DNA from: PALSA-607 sp036510735
GTDB lineage: Bacteria; Actinomycetota; Actinomycetes; Acidothermales; Acidothermaceae
NCBI GenBank assembly: GCA_036510735.1
Contig: DATCDK010000268.1
Coordinates: 1-17,584 of the forward strand
Length of the DNA: 17,584 nt
Direction: 5' to 3'
This document shows, one piece after another, positions 1 through 7,945 of the stretch. The translations under genes and the position numbers were made by a program. The notes under the pieces were generated by a model. That model had not been told where the DNA came from, did no database searches, and was given only the letters and a program-made list of their open reading frames with translations. Each line of letters begins with the position of its first letter. Position 1 is the stretch's first letter.

Positions 1-629
1 CGCCAGGCCGATCTCGACAAGCTGCAGGAAAGCATCGGTCAGACTGCAGCCGTCGCGTTGCATGATGGCGTCGATCGCCGCACCCACGAGCGCACCTCGC
101 TCAGGGTCCAGCCGCGCGGATAGCTGCCAGCGGCTGTCGGCGGTCCAGGACTGTTTGAGGTATTCATCGGGATCGGTGGCCTTCTCGTTGTGGTCGACGG
201 TGCGCAACCCGCGCACCACCACCTCCAACTGGGTCACCGTGGCGTACCGTGCCGCCTCGATCAGATCATCGACCAGCCCATCCTCACCCGGCTCGGCGAT
301 GCGACTGATCGCCCGGACCTGCGAAAACGACAACCGACCCGCACCCATCTCCTCGGCAAGCCGCGAATAGTGGCGCAGTGACCTGGCGACCCGCACATGC
401 TCGACCGCGGTACGGTGCGCATCCCGCACGCATGGCTCAGCCACTGAGCCGTGGACGCCAACCCGAACGACAGATAACCCTGCCGCGCATCGAAGGCCGC
501 CACCAACAGCAACCACCGGCACGACGCCGCCGCGAGTCGACCCGACATATCGACGATGCGCGCACCGAGCTCATCAACCGACAACTCACCCGGCGAACGG
601 CTTACCGAAGAAAAATCAACGAGTTCCAT
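1..629 (-). pseudogene. DUF222/HNH endonuclease (13E12-type), frameshifted and cut by the window edge
   Basis: The minus strand encodes the N-terminal part of a DUF222 protein, the family that usually carries a C-terminal HNH nuclease domain; that part would lie left of position 1. ATG at 629 opens a frame reading SVDELGARIVDMSGRLAAA and then AQWLSHACGM. Homology then jumps frame near 415-430 and continues as AHRTAVEHVRVARSLRHYSR, with RLSFSQVRAISRIAEPGEDG and RLDPERGALVGAAIDAIMQR further on, all typical of DUF222. Restoring GGATGCG as a tandem pair at the break would rejoin the frames, so loss of one 7-bp copy is a plausible cause. A GTG at 665 is an alternative start. The family is often multicopy in actinobacteria and its role is poorly understood. 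A sequencing error cannot be excluded. Confidence 0.8.
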
Positions 630-727
630 CCCCCGCACGCTACCCACACCCACCGACACTTCCACGGGTCCATTTCCGCGTTGCCACGTTCACCTGACGC
701 GCGCTCGGCGGCAGTTGAGGACGTTCG

Positions 728-1219
728 TCAGGTGTCAGGCCCGACTTGGACAACGCCGTCCGCGGTCTGGCTCCCGCCGGCGAACGCGACGGTTGTCGTG
801 AGGTCGTAGAGGCCACGTGGAGTCGACGTCGGGAATCGGAAGGTCGACACGGGCGTGCCACCCGCCTGGTCAGTGGTCCGCACCGTCACTGCCACGATTG
901 TGGGCGAGCGACGCGGTTTCGAAGCCATCGCGATCTTGAGCTCCGCGACATCGGAGAACGGCCCAGTCAGCGCAGCTGCCAAAGACACTGGTATTGCCGC
1001 ACGGGCGGTCGTAGGCGGGGCGGGGACCGCAGTCCAGTGCAGCGTCGCTACTTCGTCGTTGCCCTGACGGACGGGGATCAGGTCGGTGGCATTACAGCAG
1101 GAGTACTGGTACGTCGCAATGCGGACCGACGCTTTGGACGTGCCACGCGCGCATCCAGAAAGGCCGACCCCGAGTACCAACACCGCGATCACAACGCTCG
1201 CGTCGCTTCGTGCCGGCAT
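728..1219 (-). CDS. Putative secreted lipoprotein of unknown function
   Basis: This 163-residue protein begins with a signal peptide (hydrophobic stretch about residues 8-20) ending in the lipobox LSGC, with the lipidated cysteine at residue 23. It should be anchored to the outer face of the membrane. The mature part has a vicinal Cys-Cys pair at 41-42 and a predicted beta-rich composition (VAVTVRTTDQAGG, STFRFPTSTPRG), suggesting an Ig-like or carboxypeptidase-regulatory-like fold. That fold call is only an impression. The start is ATG with a run of six G about 5 nt upstream. It lies 227 bp downstream of the glycosyltransferase gene on the same strand. I recognise no family. Confidence 0.7.
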   Translation of the reverse strand: MPARSDASVVIAVLVLGVGLSGCARGTSKASVRIATYQYSCCNATDLIPVRQGNDEVATLHWTAVPAPPTTARAAIPVSLAAALTGPFSDVAELKIAMASKPRRSPTIVAVTVRTTDQAGGTPVSTFRFPTSTPRGLYDLTTTVAFAGGSQTADGVVQVGPDT

Positions 1220-1446
1220 ACGTGCCCCCCGTTCAACAGCTCAGATCAAACGATTAGACCATCTCGGTACCGCACATGTGATCGCCGTATCGCACGGGAT
1301 CGACCGCACGCGCAGCGGCAGATCCGGTACTTCGACGTGGGCGCAGATTCAGCCACTGCCGACACGGCTTAACTTGCGGGCTACCAGTCCAATCGATGCG
1401 GGCCTCGACGTGGTGGTTGCGGCTGGAGCGCAGGGCGTTGATTGGC

Positions 1447-2928
1447 TCAGTCGTAGTGGCGCAGGTGTGGCCAGAGCGTCGTCCAGGCTGCGGCTGGGTT
1501 GCACAACATAACGGGCAGGCCTTGTTCGTCATTGTCGAGACCGACGCCGTTGTCGATATGTGCCAGCGTCGTGCATCCGACGAAAAAGGGTGCGGCGTCG
1601 GCCGGGCCGTCGTACCCCAGCACCAGGGCACTCGTGGCGCTCGCAGCGGGCTGACCCCATTCGCTGAATCCGTTGTGTCCGCTGTAGGCGCGCGGAAGTC
1701 CGTGCGATGCGCCGAGCAGGTCGACCGCGCCGGCCTCGCCGTAGTTCTCGGTGAAGATCACCGTGTCGGCGCGTTGCGCAGCAGGTAGGGATTGCCACGC
1801 CTGGCTGACGGTGTCAATGAATCTCGGCCAGCCGACCGTCTCGCCCTGGTCGGGATTGATCGCCATAACGGCGCTTCCCTGAAGTGAGGTCGTCGGGAGC
1901 AAGGGCAGCGCGATCACAGCGCTGACCGCGATCGAAACCGCAACGCCAACGCTCAACAGCACCGTGCGGACACGGGCACGATGACGCAGTGTCCAATCGG
2001 CCGCGGGCAGGGCCCCCACACCGAGCAGTGCCGGGTAAAGACTGGCGAGGTAGTAGGCCTTACCGTTACCTACTAAGTAGGCAAACGCCAAGACGAGATA
2101 GAGCACCGGCAGGAAGCGGATGTCGCGCAGGGCGGGCCGCCGAAACGGGGCACACACCCCGGCGATCCAGACCGGTACCAGCACCGGGCTCACCATGACC
2201 AGCTGGAACGGAATGAACCCGGCGCGACCACCCTCCGCCGAGCCACCGATGTTCCCGGCGACCGTCAGCTGCGGCCACCCGCGCATCGCTTGCCAGATCA
2301 CATAGGGGCCAGCAATCAGCGCAGCTGCAGCGATCGCCGCCGCGAGCCAGGGCGAGCGAAAGGGCCAACGCGGGCCGATCACCGCGAGCACGGCGACGGC
2401 AACGATGGCGACGAAGGCGACCTGCGGCTTGGCCTCGCAGCCGAGCCCCGCGACCACACCAGCGGCGAGCAACGAGCGTCCGCTGCGCCGGATCAGTGCA
2501 CGAATCAACAACCAACACAAAGCTGATGTACTCAACAGATCGAAGGTGGTCGTAGTCACGAAATGCCCGGTCGCCAAGGCGAAGCCGGACGACGCTGTGC
2601 ACAGCGCCGCGATCACCTGCGCCCTCGAGCTACCGCCGACCTCTCGAGCGATCAGCCCAGCGATGAGTGTGGTCGTCGCGGCGACCACGGCTGACGGCAG
2701 CCGAAGCACCAGCAGGGAACCGGGCGCCAGGTGGTTCATTGCCCAACAGATCAACGGCACAAGCGGCGGCTGATCAGGGTAACCGAACGCCGGGTGCGAG
2801 CCGGACACGATGAAGTACATCTCGTCGCGGTGGTAGCCATACCGGGTGCTCGTTGCGATCAGCAACACCGCCTGAGCCGCGGCGATCACACCGACCCACA
2901 GCACCAACGGGTTTGCTGCGCGCCTCAT
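1447..2928 (-). CDS. Glycosyltransferase family 39 (ArnT/PMT-like) integral membrane protein
   Basis: This 493-residue polytopic protein has the features of GT39-type, GT-C fold enzymes, which move a sugar from a polyprenyl-phosphate carrier to an acceptor on the outer side of the membrane. After the first membrane helix (about 8-26) comes YHRDEMYF, whose Asp35-Glu36 pair sits in the first extracytoplasmic loop where the family has its catalytic acidic residue. The second motif, GYPDQPPLVPL, follows. About ten further hydrophobic segments follow, ending in a soluble C-terminal domain (about 370-493, ADTVIFTENYGEAGAVD). The frame is open upstream to 3126, but those 66 residues are polar and low-complexity, so I chose the ATG at 2928, preceded by GAGGG. 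Sugar and acceptor cannot be read from the sequence. Confidence 0.88.
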   Translation of the reverse strand: MRRAANPLVLWVGVIAAAQAVLLIATSTRYGYHRDEMYFIVSGSHPAFGYPDQPPLVPLICWAMNHLAPGSLLVLRLPSAVVAATTTLIAGLIAREVGGSSRAQVIAALCTASSGFALATGHFVTTTTFDLLSTSALCWLLIRALIRRSGRSLLAAGVVAGLGCEAKPQVAFVAIVAVAVLAVIGPRWPFRSPWLAAAIAAAALIAGPYVIWQAMRGWPQLTVAGNIGGSAEGGRAGFIPFQLVMVSPVLVPVWIAGVCAPFRRPALRDIRFLPVLYLVLAFAYLVGNGKAYYLASLYPALLGVGALPAADWTLRHRARVRTVLLSVGVAVSIAVSAVIALPLLPTTSLQGSAVMAINPDQGETVGWPRFIDTVSQAWQSLPAAQRADTVIFTENYGEAGAVDLLGASHGLPRAYSGHNGFSEWGQPAASATSALVLGYDGPADAAPFFVGCTTLAHIDNGVGLDNDEQGLPVMLCNPAAAWTTLWPHLRHYD

Positions 2929-3309
2929 GCCCTCAAGCGTTGCAGTAGTCAACTTCGTTGTGGAACCGGGCCGCACCTGGCGAACCGATTCAGACGCTGC
3001 GCCGGGAGCTTTCAACCCAGCTCGTCGGCCGGGAGGGCACCGCCCGCTGCTGGCCGATGAGTTGGCGCCTCGCCGCGGGAACGATGTCGGCGCTGATGTT
3101 GGCAGGGCCGTTGATCCCCCAGCCACCTTCTGCCGACTCCGCGATCAGAACCCACGTGCATCGGCGATTGTTCACGGCCCTACGTATCCGCTGAGGACAA
3201 CTAGCGCCGGTAAGTCCGTCTTAGACATCAGACGCGATCGCAAACCGGCACATGGCACGCGCGTCATTGCGGCCAGATGTTCGCGTTTGGTTGAGGCCAC
3301 TTACCCGTT
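2929..3309. other. Gene-free stretch upstream of the GT39 gene
   Basis: This 381-bp stretch lies between two minus-strand genes. Open frames cross it on both strands, the longest compact one being 61 codons on the minus strand (2990-3175), but none shows a recognisable motif or a convincing ribosome site. I see no tRNA-like fold, strong terminator or repeat. It probably contains the promoter of the glycosyltransferase gene, but no clear -35/-10 pair stands out. Confidence 0.5.
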
Positions 3310-3651
3310 TCAGCCCTGGCGACAGTCGACGAGCACAATCTGGCGCGAGCTGGTGCCGGCAGTCGTGACGTTGGTGGCGGCGAACCTGACCTGCTTCTGC
3401 GTGCCGGAAGGGGTGAGGCAGTCGGGCCAACCGCCGTCGTGGGTTGAGCCGCCGCTATCGATCCACCCGGGCACGGCGTCCTGTGCGCCGTATACCCAGC
3501 CCGGGGTGCTGATGCTGACCTCATGGTCGCCGATTCCAGCTAGCCCGGTGTGCCAAGTGACCGCCGCGCTGTGATGGTGCCCGAGCTGATAGCCCGCGAG
3601 CACGCCGACGACGACACACACCGCCGGCACTGCTACCTGTCGCGCCTTCAC
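3310..3651 (-). CDS. Small membrane-anchored secreted protein of unknown function
   Basis: The protein is 113 residues long with an N-terminal hydrophobic segment (about residues 5-23, VAVPAVCVVVGVLAGYQLG) that serves as a signal anchor or signal peptide. An extracytoplasmic domain of about 85 residues follows. It contains HHH just after the membrane segment, a Trp-rich central part (WHTGLAGIGDHEVS, PGWVYG, PGWIDSGG) and two cysteines (WPDC and VDCRQG) that could form a disulfide. The start is GTG at 3651, chosen because GGAGGGGG lies 5-7 nt upstream; the frame is open further but the upstream residues look non-coding. The region to 3860 separates it from a divergent gene and must hold both promoters. 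No family recognised. Confidence 0.65.
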   Translation of the reverse strand: MKARQVAVPAVCVVVGVLAGYQLGHHHSAAVTWHTGLAGIGDHEVSISTPGWVYGAQDAVPGWIDSGGSTHDGGWPDCLTPSGTQKQVRFAATNVTTAGTSSRQIVLVDCRQG

Positions 3652-3860
3652 GGCACCCCCTCCGGCCCTTCGCCGTGCGGTCGAACCGCTGCCGTGCTGA
3701 GGTTGCCCGACGCGCAGGCAAACGGTCAATCGATCTCGGCGTTCGGACGGTTGGTAACGACAGCGCGTCGCGGCAATTGCGGGTGATTCGTTTGGGCGCG
3801 CAGCAGGGGTAGCCTCGGGTCGGCGACCGGCATCCGGCGGCGGCGGAAGGGTTTCTAGCT

Positions 3861-4061
3861 ATGAGGCTCAACACATCGATGACTGGTGTGGTGATCCCGG
3901 GGCTGGTTGCCGGCGTTATCTACGCCGTCATTGCCGCGGCGACCGGAGCTTCGGCAGTCGCCGCGATCATCGGCGCGCTTCTTGTTGCCGCCGTCGCGAT
4001 CGGCATCGGGTTCGTCGTCCGTTCCATCTTCAAGCGCAGGGCAGAATCCCGGCGCGAATAG
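3861..4061 (+). CDS. Small two-helix membrane protein
   Basis: This 66-residue peptide is almost entirely membrane-embedded. A first helix covers about residues 9-28 (VVIPGLVAGVIYAVIAAATG) and a second about 32-54 (AVAAIIGALLVAAVAIGIGF). It ends in a basic tail (RSIFKRRAESRRE), which predicts a hairpin with the tail in the cytoplasm. ATG at 3861 is preceded by GGAAGGG about 9 nt upstream. It is the only rightward gene in the left part of the window, divergent from the gene ending its start at 3651 and convergent with the nucleotidyltransferase remnant. Function unknown; short, but the ribosome site and sharp helix pattern argue that it is real. Confidence 0.6.
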   Translation: MRLNTSMTGVVIPGLVAGVIYAVIAAATGASAVAAIIGALLVAAVAIGIGFVVRSIFKRRAESRRE

Positions 4062-4245
4062 GCGCGCAATTCCGTACGTCATCGCGGCAGAGTCGGATGT
4101 TTCTCGGCTCGTCGAGCCGGGCCCGTTGGGCCAAAGAACCGGTATCCGGGCGACCACCGGGAAGTATTTGCACACGTTGCCTATCGCCGACGAAGCAGCG
4201 CGTGCGGCGTTGCGGCGCACCCGAGGGCGTAGCGGCTAGCCCGCC

Positions 4246-4823
4246 TCAACTGTCGGCGGCTCGTGGCCCATCAGCGTTCTCGACGCGCGCCGTGAATACC
4301 TTGATCCACTCAGCAACGCGACGTCGCACTGCTGGCACCGTGTCCAAGGTTTCGGCGCGCCCGCTGAGAACGTCGGCGTCGATGAGGCCGGCGCGCAGCA
4401 GCGCCGCAGCGAATTCGAAGCCTTTCTCGCGACCAGCGGCGAGTTTGGACACACGACCAGGTCGTGCGGGTCCAGGCAGAGGCCGCGGCCCGGCTGCGTA
4501 TCGGCGTTGTCGAAAACGACGACCCGGTCACGCCAACCTGCTGGCAGTAGGGCCGTCGTCACGCTGACACCTTGGCCGTAGTAGCCGAAGGTCGCATGGA
4601 ATTGCGAGTCTTCACCGATCGCCCCGTCGACCTTGTCGGCCTTCGCGTTGTCTGGGTCGTCGAGGAAGGCGAGGTCTGCCTCGATGGAGGCAATTGCAGG
4701 ATCAGGCAGCTCGCTGTCGGTGAAACTGCCCAGGATCGACTGGCTGCCGATCACGACGATGTCTTGCTCGCCGATGATGCGCGACGCCGACCGCAGAATG
4801 TGTGCGAGTTCGTCACGCGTCAC
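4246..4823 (-). pseudogene. DUF6036-type nucleotidyltransferase, frameshifted
   Basis: ATG at 4823 opens a frame with a nucleotidyltransferase-like start: the Gly-Ser motif VVIGSQSILGSF (residues 23-34) and an acidic pair in SIEADLAF (Glu48, Asp50). HATFGYYGQGVSVTTALLP and CLDPHDLVV follow. At residue 124 the frame breaks, and homology resumes in another frame as SKLAAGREKGFEFAAALLRA, ending at 4246. The break coincides with a CA/TG dinucleotide run (plus strand 4450-4454); removing one TG restores DLVV-SKLA, so a 2-nt slippage insertion is likely. ATG overlaps the stop of the upstream HTH gene by 4 nt (ATGA), implying a coupled pair. Such pairs resemble toxin-antitoxin or abortive-infection modules, but that role is inferred. 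As read, the protein would lose its C-terminal third. Confidence 0.78.
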
Positions 4824-5347
4824 CAGCGGCCTGGGCTTCGAGTTCGCGCAAATGCCACGAGAATCTCGGCTCGCTCCCTCTCAGCGAGAACCCCCGCGAA
4901 CGGGGAGTTTTGCCTTAGCTCGCGGGCGCGAGGTGTTCGAGACGTGAGAGTGTCGAGCACCACTTCGATCGGGCCGTGCAGGATGGTGTCCCACTGCGCG
5001 AGCCAGCGCGCACCTTGGCCGCGGGTGTGAACCGCCTGAAGCTGCGCGAGGTTGCGGTGTGCCAGATCAAGAACGCGATCCGGATCGCGCACGAGCTTCC
5101 CGGCGACCGCGTTAGCGAGCCACCAGCTGCGAAGCTGATCACGAGTCAGTCGCTGTGTCCGCGCGGACAACTCCTCCACATCGGCGCGACTAACCCGACG
5201 ATGCGTTCCGACGGTGCGAAACGGTAGATCCCCGCGGTCACACAGATCCACCACGTGCTGCCGCGACGTTCCCAGCACCTTCGCGGCCTCGCCTGTCGTG
5301 ATCAAGTCATCGGCCGCGCCCTCAAGAACATACGTCGCCGTCGCCAC
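4820..5347 (-). CDS. HTH excisionase/BldC-type DNA-binding protein paired with the nucleotidyltransferase
   Basis: About 175 residues. Residues 14-62 form a helix-turn-helix of the excisionase/MerR-like type: LITTGEAAKVLGTSRQHVVD, then DRGDLPFRTVGTHRRVSRAD. The DRGxLPF...GxHRR pattern is characteristic. A helical C-terminal domain follows (DQLRSWWLANAVAGKLV, AHRNLAQLQAVHTRGQG) and ends with ELRQNSPFAGVLAERERAEI, a tail I associate with this group of actinobacterial HTH proteins. The start is uncertain. The frame is open to 5428, but homologous starts lie just before the HTH, so GTG at 5347 is preferred. It has no clear ribosome site, and a TACCAT hexamer just upstream would suit a leaderless message. 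It probably represses the pair with the overlapping downstream gene and may act as antitoxin; this is inference. Confidence 0.75.
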   Translation of the reverse strand: MATATYVLEGAADDLITTGEAAKVLGTSRQHVVDLCDRGDLPFRTVGTHRRVSRADVEELSARTQRLTRDQLRSWWLANAVAGKLVRDPDRVLDLAHRNLAQLQAVHTRGQGARWLAQWDTILHGPIEVVLDTLTSRTPRARELRQNSPFAGVLAERERAEILVAFARTRSPGRW

Positions 5348-5563
5348 ACCAACATGGTAAGCGCCAAACGCAAAAAACACCACAGCCATTCGTGTCATTT
5401 GCATTCTGTAGAGCGCGCGGTCTGGCAAGTCGCGTGGGTCGCCCCATAGGTAGGCGAGCCCGCAGGAACGACCATGTCAGCGGCAGAACAGGGTGTTGCG
5501 GCCCGGTCGATCAACGGCCTGGTCAGGGGTTTCGCACTTGGGCTGGGGCTGCCTGAGGTGGAT

Positions 5564-6079
5564 TCAGGCGGCGATGAATCCGGCAATGTCGGTGGTTTCT
5601 CCAGGAGAACTCGTGCCACGCCACGTTTGAGCCGACGCCACCCAATAGCTGACGCGAGCTTGACCCACTCGGGCCGTGATTTCGCAGAAGCGAGCACCTG
5701 ACGCGCACTCGGCCCGTACCACAACGAAGCCCGCGCGCTTCACGGCTGCTTCCAGTTCGGTGGCAGCGACCATCGGGACGTCGCTGGTCGTCCAGCAACC
5801 GAGTTCATACTCACTGCACCCGCCGTCGCCGTAGGCACTCGATACTCGGAACTTGGACGGGACAACGACACTGTGGTGCACGCTCGCAATTGTTGCCGCA
5901 TCCAGCTGGCGAGCCGCGGCCTGCGCTTGTCGGTTTGCTCGACTGTTGGCGGCATCGCGAGCAGCCCCGATCGTCAGTGCCGCAGCGACGAAGATTACGG
6001 CCACGCCACCAGCAATGACGGCAGACTTGCGTGTTCCGGCGACGACTCTCACGGACCTTGTTTCGACCCGCCCGAACAT
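5564..6079 (-). CDS. Membrane-anchored protein of unknown function
   Basis: The protein is 171 residues with a basic N-terminus (RSVRVVAGTRKS), one membrane helix (about 20-39, VIAGGVAVIFVAAALTIGAA) and an Ala/Arg/Gln-rich helical linker (about 40-62). It ends in an extracytoplasmic domain of about 105 residues. That domain has four cysteines (GGCSEYELGC, RAECASGARFC), suggesting two disulfides, and mixed alpha/beta content (VAATELEAAVKRAGFVVVRA). The ATG at 6079 has no strong ribosome site. It lies about 215 bp downstream of the HTH/nucleotidyltransferase pair's promoter side, on the same strand but without overlap. No family recognised. Confidence 0.65.
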   Translation of the reverse strand: MFGRVETRSVRVVAGTRKSAVIAGGVAVIFVAAALTIGAARDAANSRANRQAQAAARQLDAATIASVHHSVVVPSKFRVSSAYGDGGCSEYELGCWTTSDVPMVAATELEAAVKRAGFVVVRAECASGARFCEITARVGQARVSYWVASAQTWRGTSSPGETTDIAGFIAA

Positions 6080-6178
6080 GCACTTGACCGGGCTAGGTCA
6101 TCGAAAAGACCAGGCGCCCGGCTAGGAGGACCAGGCACGCGGCGCGGCATCACCGCGCACGCCGCGTACGTACGCGCC

Positions 6179-6481
6179 TCAGGTCGCGTCGATTGGCCGC
6201 GCGGACCGGCGCACGGTCTGGCCTGCCCGGAGAAGGTTTCGATCGAGGTCCCCAAGCAACAAGGGGATCGATCGTGGATCAACATCACGGCCCCTGAGCC
6301 CTCCGCCGACCGCTACCGGGACAGTGCACACGAGCGCATCGCCGTCCCAAATTTCGACGCTCTCACCCGATCGGATCACGCCCGACTCGATCGGCCCGAT
6401 GACCACAGTGCCACGACCCGTGAGGGTGAAGACGTTGACGATCGACAGGACGAAATCCTCGCTTGACAGCTCCTCGCTCAT
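6179..6481 (-). CDS. Stand-alone EF-Tu domain II-like beta-barrel protein
   Basis: About 100 residues that match only the second domain of EF-Tu-type GTPases. The fingerprint is FVLSIVNVFTLTGRGTVVIG (about residues 9-28), where GRGTVV is the hallmark, followed by PIESGVIRSGESVEI and, near the end, SIPLLLGDLDRNLLRAGQTV, equivalent to the LLLRGV...DVxRGM strand of EF-Tu. There is no GTPase domain: no P-loop and no NKxD. The start is ATG at 6481; the upstream open frame shows no homology. It sits 115 bp downstream of the mutarotase stop on the same strand, so it might be read through from the sugar operon. Known single-domain proteins of this type are uncharacterised as far as I know. A role in translation is not established. 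Confidence 0.72.
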   Translation of the reverse strand: MSEELSSEDFVLSIVNVFTLTGRGTVVIGPIESGVIRSGESVEIWDGDALVCTVPVAVGGGLRGRDVDPRSIPLLLGDLDRNLLRAGQTVRRSARPIDAT

Positions 6482-6497
6482 GGTCCAATCATCGCGC

Positions 6498-6568
6498 CTA
6501 AACGCTCCGGACGGTCCAACTGCAGCCCCTTGGGCACATCCGCTCATCGGCATAGAAAGCGCGTTTAG
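6498..6568. repeat. Spaced inverted repeat CTAAACGC / GCGTTTAG
   Basis: Two perfect 8-bp arms (6498-6505 and 6561-6568) lie 55 bp apart, between the mutarotase stop and the EF-Tu domain II-like gene. A second small palindrome, GTGGTTGACCAC (6574-6585), sits next to them, just past the mutarotase stop. There is no T-tract, so these are not clear terminators. They could bind a regulator or fold in the mRNA, or be chance. Confidence 0.3.
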
Positions 6569-6596
6569 CCGAGGTGGTTGACCACACTTCAAGCGT

Positions 6597-6911
6597 CTAT
6601 AGCTGCCACACGATCGGCAGCGTCGATGCAGCTCCGGCCGACGAGTAGTCGTGCACGACGTCCAGATAACCGGCCATCCGCTCTTGCCAGGCAATGTTGA
6701 CGGGCAAGCCTTCTAGCGAGGCGAGGAGCCCCGCGTAGTCGTCGCAATCGATGACGTGAAAGAGGTCGACGCCGCTGCGCCAGATCGTCCACTCAGAGAC
6801 GCCTGCCGACTTGATCGCGGCCACCAGCTCGGACGGTACTTCGCGATGTGCAGCCTCGTAGTCGTCGACCTTGTCGGCACGCACACGCGTATGGAGAGCG
6901 ACCCGCGTCAA
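6597..6911 (-). CDS. RhaM/DUF718-type L-rhamnose/L-fucose mutarotase
   Basis: 104 residues of the RhaM fold, a dimeric alpha/beta barrel that interconverts the alpha and beta anomers of 6-deoxy sugars in the cytoplasm. Tyr18 and His22 (DDYEAAH) fall at the same positions as the catalytic Tyr18/His22 of E. coli RhaM. GVSEWTIWRSGVDLFHVID and NIAWQERM match the rest of the family. The start is TTG at 6911: homology begins there, TTGA overlaps the permease stop by 4 nt, and GGGGGAGG lies about 8 nt upstream. It closes the operon. Because it sits with L-fuconate dehydratase, L-fucose is a likelier substrate than L-rhamnose, though the fold family is the rhamnose type. The residues after His22 (REVPSEL) differ from the PIWPEL of RhaM. 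Confidence 0.88.
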   Translation of the reverse strand: MTRVALHTRVRADKVDDYEAAHREVPSELVAAIKSAGVSEWTIWRSGVDLFHVIDCDDYAGLLASLEGLPVNIAWQERMAGYLDVVHDYSSAGAASTLPIVWQL

Positions 6912-7945
6912 GCTTGCGCCTCCCCCGTCGTCACGCGCGCGATGATCAGCACTGTCAAGATGATCCCGCCGTTCAACGCGTCTTGCCAGTAGCCGCTAAC
7001 GCCAGCCAGCGTAAGGATGTTCTGCACCAGATACAGCAGCAGGATCCCGCAGAACGCACCAAAGAGCGTGCCCTTGCCGCCGTTCAGGCTGACGCCACCG
7101 AGCACCGTCGCGGCGAACACCGTGAAGATGTATCCCTTGCCGCTGTCGGCGCCGATCGAGGCGTACTTGCCGGCGTAGAGCAGGCCACCTACCGCAGCCA
7201 GCACGCTGCCGAGGACGAACACCATCCACAGTGTGCGTTCGACCCTGATGCCAGCCGCGCGTGCCGCGTTGAGGTTGCCGCCGATCGCATACAGCGACCG
7301 GCCGGGTCTCGTAAGCGAAAGCACAAAGATCCCGATGATGAACGAGATCACCGACAGCCACACACCGAGCGGCAGCCCGAACCAGTGCGTCGTGCCGAGA
7401 TAGAGGAATGACTTGCTGAAGCCGAAGAAAGTCTGGCCATTCGAGATTCCGGTTTCGATGCCGCGCAGGGTGATGAGCATGCCGAGCGTCACGATGAACG
7501 AGCTGAGCTGGAACCGGATGATGAGCAGCGCGTTGATCAGACCCACGAGGACGCCGACGGCGAGCGTGATCGGAATCGCCCAGGCGGGCGGCAGCAGATG
7601 GATGCCACGCCCCGACTTCGGCAGCGTCAGCCAAACGGCGACCGCCGGCGCGAGCGCAACCGTCGACTCGAGCGAGAGGTCGAGCTTGCCCGAGATGAGG
7701 ATCACCGCTTCGGCAAGAACGAGCATCGAGATCCACGCGAAGTTGTCGAGGACGTCGATCAGGTTGCCGTGGGTGAGGAACGCCTTGTTGCTGAAGGTGC
7801 CGACCACCATGATGACGGCGATGCCCGGCAGCAACGCGAGGTCGCGCAAGCGAGCCACCGCTACGCCCGTCTGCCGCGGTGCGGGGACGGCCGCCGCTGC
7901 TGCCGCCTGCTGCGAAGGCGAATCTACGGGCGACGTCTCGGTCAT
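6908..7945 (-). CDS. ABC sugar importer permease (RbsC/AraH family)
   Basis: 345 residues of the BPD_transp_2 family, the membrane channel of carbohydrate uptake (CUT2) importers such as ribose RbsC. A polar Ala-rich N-terminus (1-30) is followed by about eight to ten membrane segments. Diagnostic stretches are GKLDLSLESTVALAPAVAV, QLSSFIVTLGMLITLRGIE, IGGNLNAARAAGI (the cytoplasmic coupling segment), TVLGGVSLNGGKGTLFGAF, and the end LAGVSGYWQDALNGGIIL. ATG at 7945 overlaps the ATPase stop by 4 nt (ATGA), with GGAAGGAG about 13 nt upstream. Only one permease gene is present, so the channel should be a homodimer. The neighbours point to an L-fucose or similar 6-deoxyhexose substrate. Confidence 0.93.
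   Translation of the reverse strand: MTETSPVDSPSQQAAAAAAVPAPRQTGVAVARLRDLALLPGIAVIMVVGTFSNKAFLTHGNLIDVLDNFAWISMLVLAEAVILISGKLDLSLESTVALAPAVAVWLTLPKSGRGIHLLPPAWAIPITLAVGVLVGLINALLIIRFQLSSFIVTLGMLITLRGIETGISNGQTFFGFSKSFLYLGTTHWFGLPLGVWLSVISFIIGIFVLSLTRPGRSLYAIGGNLNAARAAGIRVERTLWMVFVLGSVLAAVGGLLYAGKYASIGADSGKGYIFTVFAATVLGGVSLNGGKGTLFGAFCGILLLYLVQNILTLAGVSGYWQDALNGGIILTVLIIARVTTGEAQA

Noticed and set aside
2990..3175. 61-codon minus-strand open frame (starts with GTG)
   Set aside because: TWVLIAESAEGGW looks protein-like, but I recognise no family, and there is no clear ribosome site; not enough to call a gene.
4118..4132. GGCCC-GTT-GGGCC inverted repeat as a terminator of the small membrane protein gene
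   Set aside because: Arms of only 5 bp, no T-tract, and such palindromes are frequent in GC-rich DNA.
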